From Oceanobacillus bengalensis (GTDB lineage Bacteria; Bacillota; Bacilli; Bacillales; Amphibacillaceae), in contig NZ_RBZO01000001.1 of NCBI RefSeq assembly GCF_003628445.1, positions 124,001 to 188,000 of the forward strand: a DNA stretch of 64,000 nt. The letters are read 5' to 3'. This document shows, piece after piece, positions 51,195-59,991 of the stretch. The translations under genes were made by a program, and so were the position numbers. A model generated the notes under the pieces. It saw nothing but the letters and a program-made list of their open reading frames with translations, did not search any database and had not been told where the DNA came from. How positions within the stretch are numbered: position 1 is the stretch's first letter; each line of letters begins with the position of its first letter.

Positions 51195-52232
51195 TTAAAT
51201 ATGAGCAAATCCTAAGTCTGTATCTACTTCTCCGTACATACGATTTTCGGTAAAGTTTTCTCCTTCTAACCATTTTCCAAAATCGAAAATATTCGGTTCC
51301 TGGTCTCCGCCAATAGAAAACCAAACTTGCTTCTCTTTGGGAAGGTAAGCAGATGTATGGATTGTTCCTGACCAATTCCGGTAGTCATTGGAAAAAACAC
51401 CTTTATCCGTATCGTTCATCATTCGAAATGCTTTATGGGCATCTGTGGCATGATCTTTTTGCTCTATGATTGCATTTAATCGTTTATATGAATCCTCTAA
51501 ATGGTGTCGGTTCTCATCTTGCTTCATTTCAAAGTGATTCGTACAGGCGTTTGATTGGCGTACATCAACAGACCTTGGGCTCGCTTCAACAATATACGTT
51601 TCTTCCTGCTCGTCAAGAACAACATAACTAAATGTATGACGGTGCGGAATTTCCTTTAAAAATTCTACTGCTTCCTCAACACTGGCACATGTTTCTAAAA
51701 TCATTCTACCGATCATATGACATATAAATCCACTACCTGGTTTCTTGCGGTGGATTGAATTGTAGCCCATTGCTAATCCTTTTTCATTCATGCCATCCAT
51801 TCGGCCTGTTATCCGTTGGGCTGGGCCGATTACCGCATAGCCCTCATCTGTTGGTGCGAAAACATTAAAGCGCCCTTCATATGTTTTTGGATGGTAATCA
51901 TAATTCCGAATGAGGAAATCTTTCCCTGTATAAACAGAGCACCCGCTTCTTGGCGATTCAATTCGGTATCCACCAAAGTCTCGTATGATCTCTTCTATTG
52001 GGGATTTCAAAGCATCTTGCATTCCTTCAAGTTCATCCCATATTCGTGGTGCGAATTTCATAAATGCATGTTTCGTATCATTTGTATCAATAGTAAATCG
52101 TGGTCTTCGGATTTTCCAGTGCTTCCTTCTGTTCTTCATAATGAGCGAATCCTTTAGTTGCTCCCCGTGCTTATACCCTAAATCATAATGACTCCCACGA
52201 AATTGAATAATATCACTGTGAATTTTCTTCAT
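51195..52232 (-). CDS. C45-type N-terminal-nucleophile amidase/acyltransferase
   Basis: A 345-residue protein of the peptidase C45 (acyl-CoA:6-aminopenicillanate acyltransferase-like) or linear-amide hydrolase family. The likely nucleophile is in ESPRSGCSVYTGKDFLIRNYD (near residue 104, minus-strand numbering from 52232), but here the Cys is internal, so either self-cleavage exposes it or the enzyme acts differently. Other family blocks are GRMDGMNEKGLAMGYNSIH and HTFSYVVLDEQEETYIVEAS. The natural substrate is unknown. ATG 52232 is two bases from GGGGG; 52253 has no site. Confidence 0.82.
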   Translation of the reverse strand: MKKIHSDIIQFRGSHYDLGYKHGEQLKDSLIMKNRRKHWKIRRPRFTIDTNDTKHAFMKFAPRIWDELEGMQDALKSPIEEIIRDFGGYRIESPRSGCSVYTGKDFLIRNYDYHPKTYEGRFNVFAPTDEGYAVIGPAQRITGRMDGMNEKGLAMGYNSIHRKKPGSGFICHMIGRMILETCASVEEAVEFLKEIPHRHTFSYVVLDEQEETYIVEASPRSVDVRQSNACTNHFEMKQDENRHHLEDSYKRLNAIIEQKDHATDAHKAFRMMNDTDKGVFSNDYRNWSGTIHTSAYLPKEKQVWFSIGGDQEPNIFDFGKWLEGENFTENRMYGEVDTDLGFAHI

Positions 52233-52471
52233 TTCCCCCACCCTTATCGACATTATTTACTTCAAATTGTACAAGAAAAGAGAAGAAGAACAAAGAAATT
52301 AAACTCGCATTGCTACATACCTTTCTGATTAACAAGGCCACTAATCTATCGAACCGGATTTATCTTGGAAATTATATCCTCAATGGGAAACAAACGTCAC
52401 TTGCTAACCTAAGTATTCTTTGGAATAATAGAGTTATCTAAGAAAGAATATACATATGGAGGAATATTTAT

Positions 52472-53032
52472 ATGAGAATAGTAGCATTGGTTGGTAGTAA
52501 CCGAAAAGACTCTTACAATATGAAACTAACTACTTTTATGCAAAATAGATATGCAAATAAATTGGAATTGGAGATTCTACCAATCGACCACCTTCCATTC
52601 TATAATGAAGATGATGAGCTAAATCCACCAGAAATCGTTAAGGAAATTAGAGAAAAGATTAAGGAATCTGATGGTATCTTATTTGCAACACCTGAATATA
52701 ATGCATCTATTCCAGCAGTACTAAAGAATGCAATCGACTGGTTCTCTCGCGTCGAAAAAGTATTAATTGGCAAACCCGCTATGATTGTTGGTGCATCACA
52801 AGGGGCATTGGGAACAGTGAAAGCACAATTGCAACTTCGCCAAATCTTGAATGCTCCAGGTGTATCTACGCTAACACTTCCAGGTAATGAAGTATATGTG
52901 GGTTCTGTGCATGAGAAAATGGATGAAAATGGAAATTTAATGGATGAGGCAACGATTCAATTTATCGATACTGTAGTTAATAACTATATTGCATGGGTTG
53001 AAAAAACTGTTGTATACGAGAGCGCATATTAA
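52472..53032 (+). CDS. NADPH-dependent FMN reductase
   Basis: A flavodoxin-fold reductase of 186 residues. The phosphate loop VALVGSNRKDSYNMKLT (residues 4-20) and the flavin-face segment GILFATPEYNASIPAVLKNAIDWFSR are diagnostic of the NADPH-dependent FMN reductase/azoreductase group (YhdA/AzoR1-like). It may detoxify quinones or azo compounds. The ribosome site is GGAGGAA. It is monocistronic. Confidence 0.93.
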   Translation: MRIVALVGSNRKDSYNMKLTTFMQNRYANKLELEILPIDHLPFYNEDDELNPPEIVKEIREKIKESDGILFATPEYNASIPAVLKNAIDWFSRVEKVLIGKPAMIVGASQGALGTVKAQLQLRQILNAPGVSTLTLPGNEVYVGSVHEKMDENGNLMDEATIQFIDTVVNNYIAWVEKTVVYESAY

Positions 53033-53039
53033 TAGAAAA

Positions 53040-53060
53040 AAAGTCATTCCACAAGGAGTG
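53040..53060 (+). terminator. Terminator of the FMN reductase gene
   Basis: AAGTCATTCC/GGAGTGGCTT pair with two G-U and a 4-base loop, followed by TTTTTTTC. Confidence 0.7.
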
Positions 53061-53151
53061 GCTTTTTTTCATTTTTTTTACATCTTTTTTCACTTTATGG
53101 AAACATTATAGTAGAAAGAAAATATTACCATACATAGGAAGGTGTTAAAGG

Positions 53152-53871
53152 ATGAAGAAAAAATGTAGTATCTTGATTGCTGGATTACTGATGATGGGGC
53201 TTACTATCGGGGTCTCAAACACATTAGCAAGTGTTGATGTAGAAAGCGTATGGGGCGAAAAGGACAGGAAAGATACGAAAGATAAACATCACCATTATGA
53301 AAGTGAAGCTATATTGAAAATTCATGCGAAAGAATTAGGTATAGCTATAGAAGGAAAAGAAATAGATGTTTTAAAAGAAGAGGTCCATGAAGCGATGTTA
53401 ACGAATGCGGCTGAAGAATTAGGAATTAAACATGAGGGAAAAGATATAGAGGAACTAAAGAAAGAAGTATTTGAAGCGAAAATCACTAAGAAGGCTGAGG
53501 AATTAGGTATTGAAGCTAGTGGTAAAGACACAAAAGCGTTAGCGAGAGAAGTGCATCAAATGAAGCTAATGAAGAAAGCAGAAGATCTTGGTATCGCTAC
53601 TGAAGGTAAAGAAATGAAAGAACTCAAAAAAGAAGTAATGGAAACAAAATTAACGAAGGAAGCTAAAGAACTCGGTGTTGATGCAACAGATAAGGATTTG
53701 AAAGAATTAGCAAAAGAGATTCATGCAATGAAAGTTATGCAAACGGCTGAAAAATTAGGAATTAAGACCACAAGTAGAGATGCTGAAAGTTTGCTCAATG
53801 AAATCGTTACAAATTATTATGAAGAAGCGAAAGGTATGGAGCTATATCCTTTCACAGATATGATGCACTAA
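53152..53871 (+). CDS. Secreted repeat protein with six ~28-residue SAP/HeH-like units
   Basis: A 239-residue exported protein. A signal peptide (KKKCSILIAGLLMMGLTIGV, cut near residue 27) is followed by His/Lys-rich sequence, then six repeats of about 28 residues around A-x-ELGI-x-x-EGK(D/E)-x-x-x-LKKEV (for example AEELGIKHEGKDIEELKKEV). The unit resembles the helix-extended loop-helix of SAP/HeH domains, known for nucleic-acid binding inside cells, so its presence outside is odd. I know no function. The ribosome site is AAGGTG. Repeats differ enough to exclude very recent expansion. Confidence 0.82.
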   Translation: MKKKCSILIAGLLMMGLTIGVSNTLASVDVESVWGEKDRKDTKDKHHHYESEAILKIHAKELGIAIEGKEIDVLKEEVHEAMLTNAAEELGIKHEGKDIEELKKEVFEAKITKKAEELGIEASGKDTKALAREVHQMKLMKKAEDLGIATEGKEMKELKKEVMETKLTKEAKELGVDATDKDLKELAKEIHAMKVMQTAEKLGIKTTSRDAESLLNEIVTNYYEEAKGMELYPFTDMMH

Positions 53872-53884
53872 AATGGTGAATAGC

Positions 53885-53918
53885 GCTCAGGGAGCAGTTC
53901 AGTTCAAACTCCCTGAGC
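53885..53918 (+). terminator. Terminator of the secreted repeat-protein gene
   Basis: GCTCAGGGAG/CTCCCTGAGC, a perfect 10-bp stem with a 14-base loop, followed by eight T. Confidence 0.9.
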
Positions 53919-53929
53919 TTTTTTTTGTG

Positions 53930-54187
53930 TTGTCTTTTAATAAGAATCTTTTAGTAATTTGTTGCTTTTCTTCTAGTAGATATCTTTTGTAACATAAACA
54001 ACAACCTCTAAAAACAGGCTTTAATAAACTGGCTATTACGGAAAAAGTCATAATAAATGTGTATTGTTATCTTCCTTAAGGCAATTTGTTATGGTTGTGC
54101 CACAATTATTCCGCATTCTCACTTTACAATGGAGGGTGGTTTATTTATTATAGTAAACTGTGAAACTACTAAAGAATAGGTGTTTGT
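53930..54187. other. Gene-free interval with no recognised feature
   Basis: AT-rich sequence between the terminator at 53885 and the carboxypeptidase gene. I see no repeat family, RNA structure or supported small ORF. A promoter for the following gene is expected but was not identified. Confidence 0.5.
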
Positions 54188-55354
54188 ATGAAGAATATGA
54201 TTTGCTTTTTTTCTATCTTATTTTTAGGCACAGGAATTTTTGTAGATGAAGCAGCGGCAGAAGAGGCCAGTCAGCCTGAAATTGTTAGTGAGGCTGCAAT
54301 ATTAATCGAAGCTGATACCGGACAAGTCTTATACGAAAAAAATGCAGGAGAGGCAATGCATCCTGCAAGTTTGACAAAAATTGCTACAGCGATTTTTGCC
54401 ATTGAAAAGGGAAAACTAGATGAAAATGTTACTGTAAGTGAAAATGCGACCAACGCAGATGGAACAACTGTTTTTTTAGAAGAAGGAGAACAAGTAGCAT
54501 TAAAAAAACTTATCCAGGGTATGTTAATCAATTCAGGTAATGATGCAGGAGTAGCCATTGCTGAACATGTTAGTGGGAGTATGGCAGGCTTTGCAATGGA
54601 TCTTAATACATACTTAAAAGATAAGATTGGTACTAAGAATACAAACTTTAAGAATCCACATGGTTTGTATGAAGAAGATCACATGACAACTGCGGAGGAT
54701 TTAGCAAAAATTACCAAATATGCAATGCAAAATAAAAATTTTATGAATATGTTTAGTGCCAAGGAATTAGATTGGGATGGGAAGTCGTGGGATACAACGA
54801 TACAGACCCACCATCGAATACTGAAAGGTGAATTTCCTTATGACGGAGTAACTGGTGGTAAGAATGGATTTGTAAACCAATCTGGTTTTACATTGGTCAC
54901 CACCGCAGAACGTGATGAATTGAGTTTGATTGCAGTAACACTCAAAGCTAACACTGATGATGCAGCATACGAAGATACGATTAAATTATTAGATTATGGA
55001 TTTGATAATTACCGAACTTCTCAAATGGAAGACGGTGCAAGCTTTACGGTGGATGGGCAAAAATATATACCATCAGAAAAGATACAATATACTCACGCCA
55101 TTAATGATACGATAAGTAAGAATGTCAATGAGGATGGAATTTTAACAATTGAAGATAAGCGTACATCCTCAACTTTTGAGTTAGAGAAAGTTGAGCCACA
55201 GAAGGAGACTCAGGTAGAAAGTTTTTCAACAACAGATGTAGATGAGGCTCCTGGACTTCATATCGATTCATGGATAATTGTAGTCGTATTAATCCTTACT
55301 TTGGTATTCTTTGTCTTCATTATATTTAAGTATTTAAGAACAGTTAAATCCTAA
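54188..55354 (+). CDS. D-alanyl-D-alanine carboxypeptidase (S11, DacF/DacC type)
   Basis: Penicillin-binding protein that trims the terminal D-Ala from peptidoglycan stem peptides; 388 residues. The signal peptide ends near AAA (residues 22-25). Active-site motifs are SLTK (HPASLTKIATAIF), SGN (INSGNDAGVAIAEH) and KNG in VTGGKNGFVNQSG, in place of the more common KTG. The C-terminus has a true membrane span (SWIIVVVLILTLVFFVFIIF) instead of an amphipathic helix. The C-terminal PBP5 domain is short. It may act in vegetative or spore cell wall; context does not decide. Confidence 0.92.
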   Translation: MKNMICFFSILFLGTGIFVDEAAAEEASQPEIVSEAAILIEADTGQVLYEKNAGEAMHPASLTKIATAIFAIEKGKLDENVTVSENATNADGTTVFLEEGEQVALKKLIQGMLINSGNDAGVAIAEHVSGSMAGFAMDLNTYLKDKIGTKNTNFKNPHGLYEEDHMTTAEDLAKITKYAMQNKNFMNMFSAKELDWDGKSWDTTIQTHHRILKGEFPYDGVTGGKNGFVNQSGFTLVTTAERDELSLIAVTLKANTDDAAYEDTIKLLDYGFDNYRTSQMEDGASFTVDGQKYIPSEKIQYTHAINDTISKNVNEDGILTIEDKRTSSTFELEKVEPQKETQVESFSTTDVDEAPGLHIDSWIIVVVLILTLVFFVFIIFKYLRTVKS

Positions 55355-55369
55355 AAAGCTGCACCAGTT

Positions 55370-55402
55370 AGCCTGCCTAATTCATAGAATATTAGGTAGG
55401 CT
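55370..55402 (+). terminator. Terminator of the carboxypeptidase gene
   Basis: AGCCTGCCTAAT/ATTAGGTAGGCT, a 12-position stem with one mismatch and a 9-base loop, followed by TTTTTG. Confidence 0.82.
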
Positions 55403-55441
55403 TTTTGTATAAGAAGCTTTAAAGATAGGGGGAAAAATGTT

Positions 55442-56050
55442 ATGTATCCGTACAATCCATATATGAATAATTATCGTAACAATGATCCATATTTTAATTC
55501 ATTTGAGCACAGACAAACGATAACAGGTCAGGCTACTTGGACAGAGGGTGGACAAGTAACGAAGTGCAATATACCATGGTCAGATTATAATCAAATGACA
55601 GCAGCTGTAGGAGAAGACTCACCTTTTCGTTGTGGGCAAATTATTAAGGTTAGGAATTTGTCAGCGCCAGTCGGAAGAGAAGTTTTTGTGAAAATTGTTG
55701 ATGAAGTACAGGGCTATCCGATTAATCGGATAAATTTACATCGGGCAGCATTTGCAGCATTGGGGATAAATCCGAGTGTAGGTGTTATTAATGTTGAAAT
55801 GACTCCATTATCAAATGAACAGGAGAAAAACTGGGCAGATTATTTTATCAGTGTGGTTGAAACGGCATTTCCTGCGTATACGGTATCCAATTATGAGCAT
55901 GTTGGAAAGTCGGGAGGATCATCCTCTCAAACGAAAGACTCGTATGAATTCATGTTAGAATCACCACAAGGAAGCAAGCACATAGCAGGTGACTTGGTTT
56001 ATGATGCAAATACGAATGATGTTATTTCGTTGTTGATACGGCAAGTTTGA
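55442..56050 (+). CDS. RlpA-like double-psi beta-barrel protein with DUF3889 domain
   Basis: A 202-residue protein. After a Tyr/Asn-rich N-terminus (MYPYNPYMNNYRNNDPYFNS) without a signal peptide, residues 30-120 resemble an RlpA/expansin-like barrel: GQATWTEGGQVTKCNIPWSDYNQMTAAV, GREVFVKIVDEVQG and NRINLHRAAFAALG. The C-terminal 80 residues (EKNWADYFISVVETAFPAYTV) fit DUF3889, common in Bacillales. The lack of a signal and the coat-protein-like N-terminus suggest a spore-coat or spore-surface place, an inference. The ribosome site is AGGGGGAA. Confidence 0.8.
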   Translation: MYPYNPYMNNYRNNDPYFNSFEHRQTITGQATWTEGGQVTKCNIPWSDYNQMTAAVGEDSPFRCGQIIKVRNLSAPVGREVFVKIVDEVQGYPINRINLHRAAFAALGINPSVGVINVEMTPLSNEQEKNWADYFISVVETAFPAYTVSNYEHVGKSGGSSSQTKDSYEFMLESPQGSKHIAGDLVYDANTNDVISLLIRQV

Positions 56051-56097
56051 AAACGTTCATTCGTTTGAAGTATACTACTAAATAGATTACATGGATA

Positions 56098-56131
56098 GGG
56101 AGTGAAGGTCTAACAAAAGACCTCCACTCCC
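56098..56131. terminator. Strong hairpin after the DUF3889 gene
   Basis: GGGAGTGAAGGTCT/AGACCTCCACTCCC pairs over 14 positions with one mismatch and a 6-base loop, flanked by ATA/TAT. A T tract is lacking, so its role may be mRNA stabilisation. Confidence 0.6.
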
Positions 56132-56308
56132 TATAGCTGTTTAACGTAAATAATCAATTTTTATCGGAAATGTAATCTGTCGGGATTTTAGGGTATCATA
56201 CTATGGAATGATGTCTTCTTCCACTTTGTTGTGTTACAATTACCAGATTATGCTTTTGTTAAACAAAGGCAGTTACCTTGACTATAACGAAAAGAAAGAA
56301 GGAAGCTT

Positions 56309-57724
56309 ATGGTAGAGCAAAATTCTACACCAGATTCACTTGAAAAAATAAATAAAGTACCAATTATGATCGTTTTAATATCAGGTGCATTTGTAGCAAT
56401 CCTAAACCAAACCTTGCTTGGGACAGCGTTGCCTCATATAATGAAAGATTTACATATTGATGAGAATACCGTTCAATGGTTACAGTCTGCTTTTATGCTA
56501 GTTAATGGGATTATGATACCAATAACAGCCTTTTTAATAGGAAGGTTTACAACACGGGGGCTGTTTTTAACTGCAATGACCCTGTTTTCAGTAGGAACAC
56601 TGCTTGCGGCTATTGCTCCGAATTTTTCAATGTTGCTTTCAGGAAGAGTATTCCAAGCAGCAGGCGCTGGGATTATGATGCCATTGATGCAAACAATTAT
56701 GATGTTAATTTTTCCTATTGAAAAAAGAGGAACGGTAATGGGGATGTTTGGGCTCGTTATCGCCTTTGCTCCGGCAATCGGACCATCTTTATCTGGTTAT
56801 ATTGTAGAACACTTCCCTTGGAGAACGTTATTCTACATGATTCTTCCGATTGCTATCATCGATATTATTGTAGCGTACTTTATTCTGAAAAACGTCACAA
56901 AGCAAACCTTTCCTAAAATCGATATTTTATCGATTATCCTTTCCACCCTTGGATTTGGTGGTTTGTTGTACGGATTTAGTGCTGCAGGAAGTGCGGGATG
57001 GGGAAGTGCGCAAGTAATTATTTCCTTTATTGTTGGTGCAATAACACTTACATGGTTTATTTTAAGACAATTGAATTTAAAAGAACCGATCTTGGAAATG
57101 AGAGTATTCAAATATAAGATGTTTACTTTAACAACAGCATTAGGAATGGTAACCTTCATTGCAATGATAGGCGCAGCGGTTGTATTGCCCTTGTATATGC
57201 AAAATATGTTAGGTTTCTCTCCCCTTGTGTCTGGATTAGCATTATTACCAGGAGCTATTCTGCAAGGAATTATGAACCCGGTAACTGGAAGGTTGTTTGA
57301 TAAATATGGTGCAAGATGGCTTACCATTATCGGGTTGTCGTTAATCGTCATTACAACTTTTATGCTATCGTTCCTTACTAGTGAAACATCATTTACCTAT
57401 ATTGCTACTGCACATGCATTTCGTATGCTAGGTGTGGCGATGGCGATGATGCCAGCAACTACTGCTGGATTAAATGAATTGCCACGCGATCTCATTTCAC
57501 ATGGAACAGCAGTAAACAATACGTTCAGACAGGTTTCAGGAGCAATTGGTACAGCATTGCCAATTACGATTATGACAACTGCTGCAATTCCTGAAGAAGG
57601 TGTCGATGGTATGATTCATGGTGTGAATGTATCTTTCGTTGTGGCAGCTTTCACAGCTGTCATCGGTTTGATTATTACCTTCTTTATTAAAGATAGGCAA
57701 AGAAGGAAAATTAAAGTTGGATAA
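56309..57724 (+). CDS. DHA2-family (EmrB/QacA) MFS multidrug efflux pump, second copy
   Basis: A 471-residue, 14-span drug/proton antiporter, clearly paralogous to the pump at 47415: AFVAILNQTLLGTALPHIMKDLHIDENTVQWLQSAFMLVNGIMIP (in parts) lines up with that protein, as do GAGIMMPLMQTIMM and NNTFRQVSGAIGTAL. It is shorter by about 40 residues, mostly at the C-terminus. It has no adjacent regulator. The ribosome site is GAAGGAAG. A terminator follows at 57737. Confidence 0.92.
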   Translation: MVEQNSTPDSLEKINKVPIMIVLISGAFVAILNQTLLGTALPHIMKDLHIDENTVQWLQSAFMLVNGIMIPITAFLIGRFTTRGLFLTAMTLFSVGTLLAAIAPNFSMLLSGRVFQAAGAGIMMPLMQTIMMLIFPIEKRGTVMGMFGLVIAFAPAIGPSLSGYIVEHFPWRTLFYMILPIAIIDIIVAYFILKNVTKQTFPKIDILSIILSTLGFGGLLYGFSAAGSAGWGSAQVIISFIVGAITLTWFILRQLNLKEPILEMRVFKYKMFTLTTALGMVTFIAMIGAAVVLPLYMQNMLGFSPLVSGLALLPGAILQGIMNPVTGRLFDKYGARWLTIIGLSLIVITTFMLSFLTSETSFTYIATAHAFRMLGVAMAMMPATTAGLNELPRDLISHGTAVNNTFRQVSGAIGTALPITIMTTAAIPEEGVDGMIHGVNVSFVVAAFTAVIGLIITFFIKDRQRRKIKVG

Positions 57725-57736
57725 ATGAATATAAAT

Positions 57737-57769
57737 GAAGGACAATTCTAAGGATGAGAATTGTCCTTC
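57737..57769 (+). terminator. Terminator of the second DHA2 pump
   Basis: GAAGGACAATTC/GAATTGTCCTTC, a perfect 12-bp stem with a 9-base loop; a weak T run follows (ATCGTTTATT). Confidence 0.8.
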
Positions 57770-57870
57770 ATCGTTTATTATAAAGGCTGTTTACTAAAGG
57801 GTAGTTGCTTTTTCTTAAATATAAGCAATGACGTAAAAGATATAAACTTTGGACTAATAATATTCATTTT

Positions 57871-58012
57871 GTGAAGCTCATGCTCACACTTATGAATGCT
57901 ATGTGCTGTCTTTCGCTCCGGCAGAATATTTCGCTTTCCACTGGCATGGCCTCAGTTGCTCGCGACAAGTGAAGTGTCTTTCCGGAACGGTATGTTTAAG
58001 CAAAACCTTCAC
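57871..58012 (+). repeat. Composite structured repeat, copy 2 (internally deleted M1/M2 hybrid)
   Basis: This copy has the left flank (GCTCATGCTCACACTTATGAATG), the start of M1 (CTCCGGCAGAATATTTCGC, CGCTTTCCACTGGCATGGCC), and then jumps to the end of M2 (GAAGTGTCTTTCCGGAACGG). The inner halves of both modules are missing. Outer arms are GTGAAG (57871-57876) and CTTCAC (58007-58012). It fills most of the gene-free interval between the DHA2 gene and the MFS gene on the other strand. Confidence 0.82.
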
Positions 58013-58038
58013 TTATTTAGCCATTATAAACTTACCCT

Positions 58039-59289
58039 CTACTGTACGTTTGTTTTTTCTTGTGTTCCCCGCTTTGATATTTCCTTCATGACATAGCTCA
58101 TCATACATACGCCAATTAATCCAAAAAGGAAAAAGGTGCCACTCATTATGCCAGGGGAGACAAAACCACCAATTGTAACTGCAGCACCTGCAATGATCAT
58201 TTGACCTTGACCAGCTAGGCTATCAAGTGCTAAATAAGAGCTTCTATATGAGCCATCTGCTAATTCGGCAAGCAGTCCTTGGTGGATGGGAACATAGATT
58301 AATTCACCAATGGAGATGAAAACCATTAAACCAATAAGAATCCATGGTGAGTTGGTATAACTAAGTAGCGCGTATCCAATGACATATATCCCCATGCCAA
58401 ATAGAAGTTTCCATCCGTCTGTTCTATTTTTTACTAACCAAGCAACAATGGCAACTGTAAATACGACGAGCAAGGTATTCTCTGCTTGTAGGATACCTAC
58501 CATATTTAAGCCATTTATCGTAAAAGAACCAAACAAAGTTGTTTGCTCCATCGTTTTTTCTAAATGAATTGCAATATAGTTGGTTAAATGCCCTTCTAGT
58601 GAAAAAACGAGTAAAGAACCAATTAAGAAGATCATATAGGTTTTGTCCTTCATGACATTTAAATAATTGGCCAAAATTGATGGAGATGCAGCGGATACAC
58701 TAGGCTCTTCCTTTATAAATGTTTCACCAATAAATAAATAGGTAATAATCGATGATGCGATGGAAATAATAGCAACGAAAATAAACAAATAAAAATGGTA
58801 ATCCTCAAATAAGAATGCTCCCGTAATACTTCCAAGTGCTACGGCAAGGTTCGTTATCCAGTACATAGCTGTAAAAACATAATTCCGTTCTTCCTTTTTT
58901 ACTAAGTCATAAATCATTGCTGTTGAAACTGGATAAAAAATACCGCTGCAAAACATGTTCACTAAAAATAGGCCAAAACTTATATATGGAGCGACTAACC
59001 AGGGGGAATTCATAAAGGCGATCGCAAGAAATGAAATGCCAATGCCAAGTTCGGAAAAGATTAATAACTTTTTGCGTCCAATTTGATCGGACCAGTAGCC
59101 GCCAATTAAGCCTCCTACAATACCTGAAAAGATAACAGAAATTAATAAAATACCAGTAATCGTTTCTCCTACCAATCTACTAAAATAGATAGCAATAAAA
59201 GGCATAATCGTTAAGGTTGCTAGACTTGTGGCGAATTGCAAGTATAAACGAATCTTGATGGACTGATGTAATGCGCTGAATTTTGACAA
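58039..59289 (-). CDS. MFS transporter (YttB/MdtH-like)
   Basis: A 12-span major facilitator of 416 residues from TTG 59289 (site GAAGGGAAG); the frame continues to 59361 but without a ribosome site. Segments GGLIGGYWSDQIGRKKLLI (motif A), PVSTAMIYDLVKKEERNYVFTAMYWITN and FFLFGLIGVCMMSYVMKEI suit the YttB/MdtH-type drug-exporter branch. Substrate unknown. The start choice matters little for the fold, since the first span begins near IKIRLYLQFATSLATLT. Confidence 0.85.
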   Translation of the reverse strand: MSKFSALHQSIKIRLYLQFATSLATLTIMPFIAIYFSRLVGETITGILLISVIFSGIVGGLIGGYWSDQIGRKKLLIFSELGIGISFLAIAFMNSPWLVAPYISFGLFLVNMFCSGIFYPVSTAMIYDLVKKEERNYVFTAMYWITNLAVALGSITGAFLFEDYHFYLFIFVAIISIASSIITYLFIGETFIKEEPSVSAASPSILANYLNVMKDKTYMIFLIGSLLVFSLEGHLTNYIAIHLEKTMEQTTLFGSFTINGLNMVGILQAENTLLVVFTVAIVAWLVKNRTDGWKLLFGMGIYVIGYALLSYTNSPWILIGLMVFISIGELIYVPIHQGLLAELADGSYRSSYLALDSLAGQGQMIIAGAAVTIGGFVSPGIMSGTFFLFGLIGVCMMSYVMKEISKRGTQEKTNVQ

Positions 59290-59443
59290 GGGATATCTTC
59301 CCTTCTTTCTTATGGAATTATTTGTGAAATAGTCTGAATGATATTCTAGCGGATTTTCCAACTATTTACAATAACTATTTTAAAAAAAGGCTTTTTTCTA
59401 AAAAATTGTTGTTAAAACATTTTTTATATAGATTGTTGATTTC

Positions 59444-59879
59444 TTTAATTCAGTATTGTGTAACTCTCGCTTACATTTATTAATGTTAATCCCTGCCTTT
59501 CGCTCCGGCAGAATACTTCGCTTTCCACGGGCACGGCCTCAGCCCTCCTCGGAAGAAGAGCCCTTCCTGTGGGGTCTTCAGACACGTGCTGTTCCCGTAG
59601 GAGTCTTCGTATTCTGCCTACGCTTAGATAGCTGCTCTAGATATTTTTTAGACTATAGTCCATAAAAACACGTTTTGGATATCCTATTTTGCATAATCAT
59701 CATATTTCTAGTTAAGAAAAGTAGAGCAGATTCTTAGTGGAGGAAAGATACGAAGACTTCTGCGGGAGGAGAGGCCTAGATGAGACGTAGTGCGCCAGCA
59801 CGAAGGGGGCTCATCGGCCGCCCTAAGATGCGCGAAGTGTCTTTCCGGAACGGCGTGTTTAAGACTATCCTGAATTAAA
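59444..59879 (+). repeat. Composite structured repeat, copy 3 (M1 + M2)
   Basis: A 436-bp element with outer inverted arms TTTAATTCAG (59444-59453) and CTGAATTAAA (59870-59879). M1 arms are GGCAGAATAC (59507-59516) and GTATTCTGCC (59609-59618); M2 arms are GGAAAGATAC (59742-59751) and GTGTCTTTCC (59837-59846), which pair with one A-C mismatch or shift. Between them are about 124 bases including AGTAGAGCAG. It occupies the interval between the MFS gene and pdxK. No transposase and no supported ORF. Confidence 0.9.
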
Positions 59880-59940
59880 TAATTCCACAATTTGTATCAA
59901 CTGCGATAAATGGCAACAAATATTACGAAAACAGCTTAAA

Positions 59941-59981
59941 AAAAGCCATGAATAGGAGTGAATACCCTATTCATGGCTTTT
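59941..59981 (-). terminator. Terminator of pdxK
   Basis: AAAAGCCATGAATAGG/CCTATTCATGGCTTTT, a perfect 16-bp stem with a 9-base loop; on the minus strand a run of T follows. Confidence 0.9.
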
Positions 59982-59991
59982 GCATTGTTTC

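Noticed and set aside
59444-59879. Insertion sequence or group II intron in the gene-free interval
   Set aside because: There is no transposase or reverse transcriptase frame, and the length and hairpin organisation match the other composite repeats.
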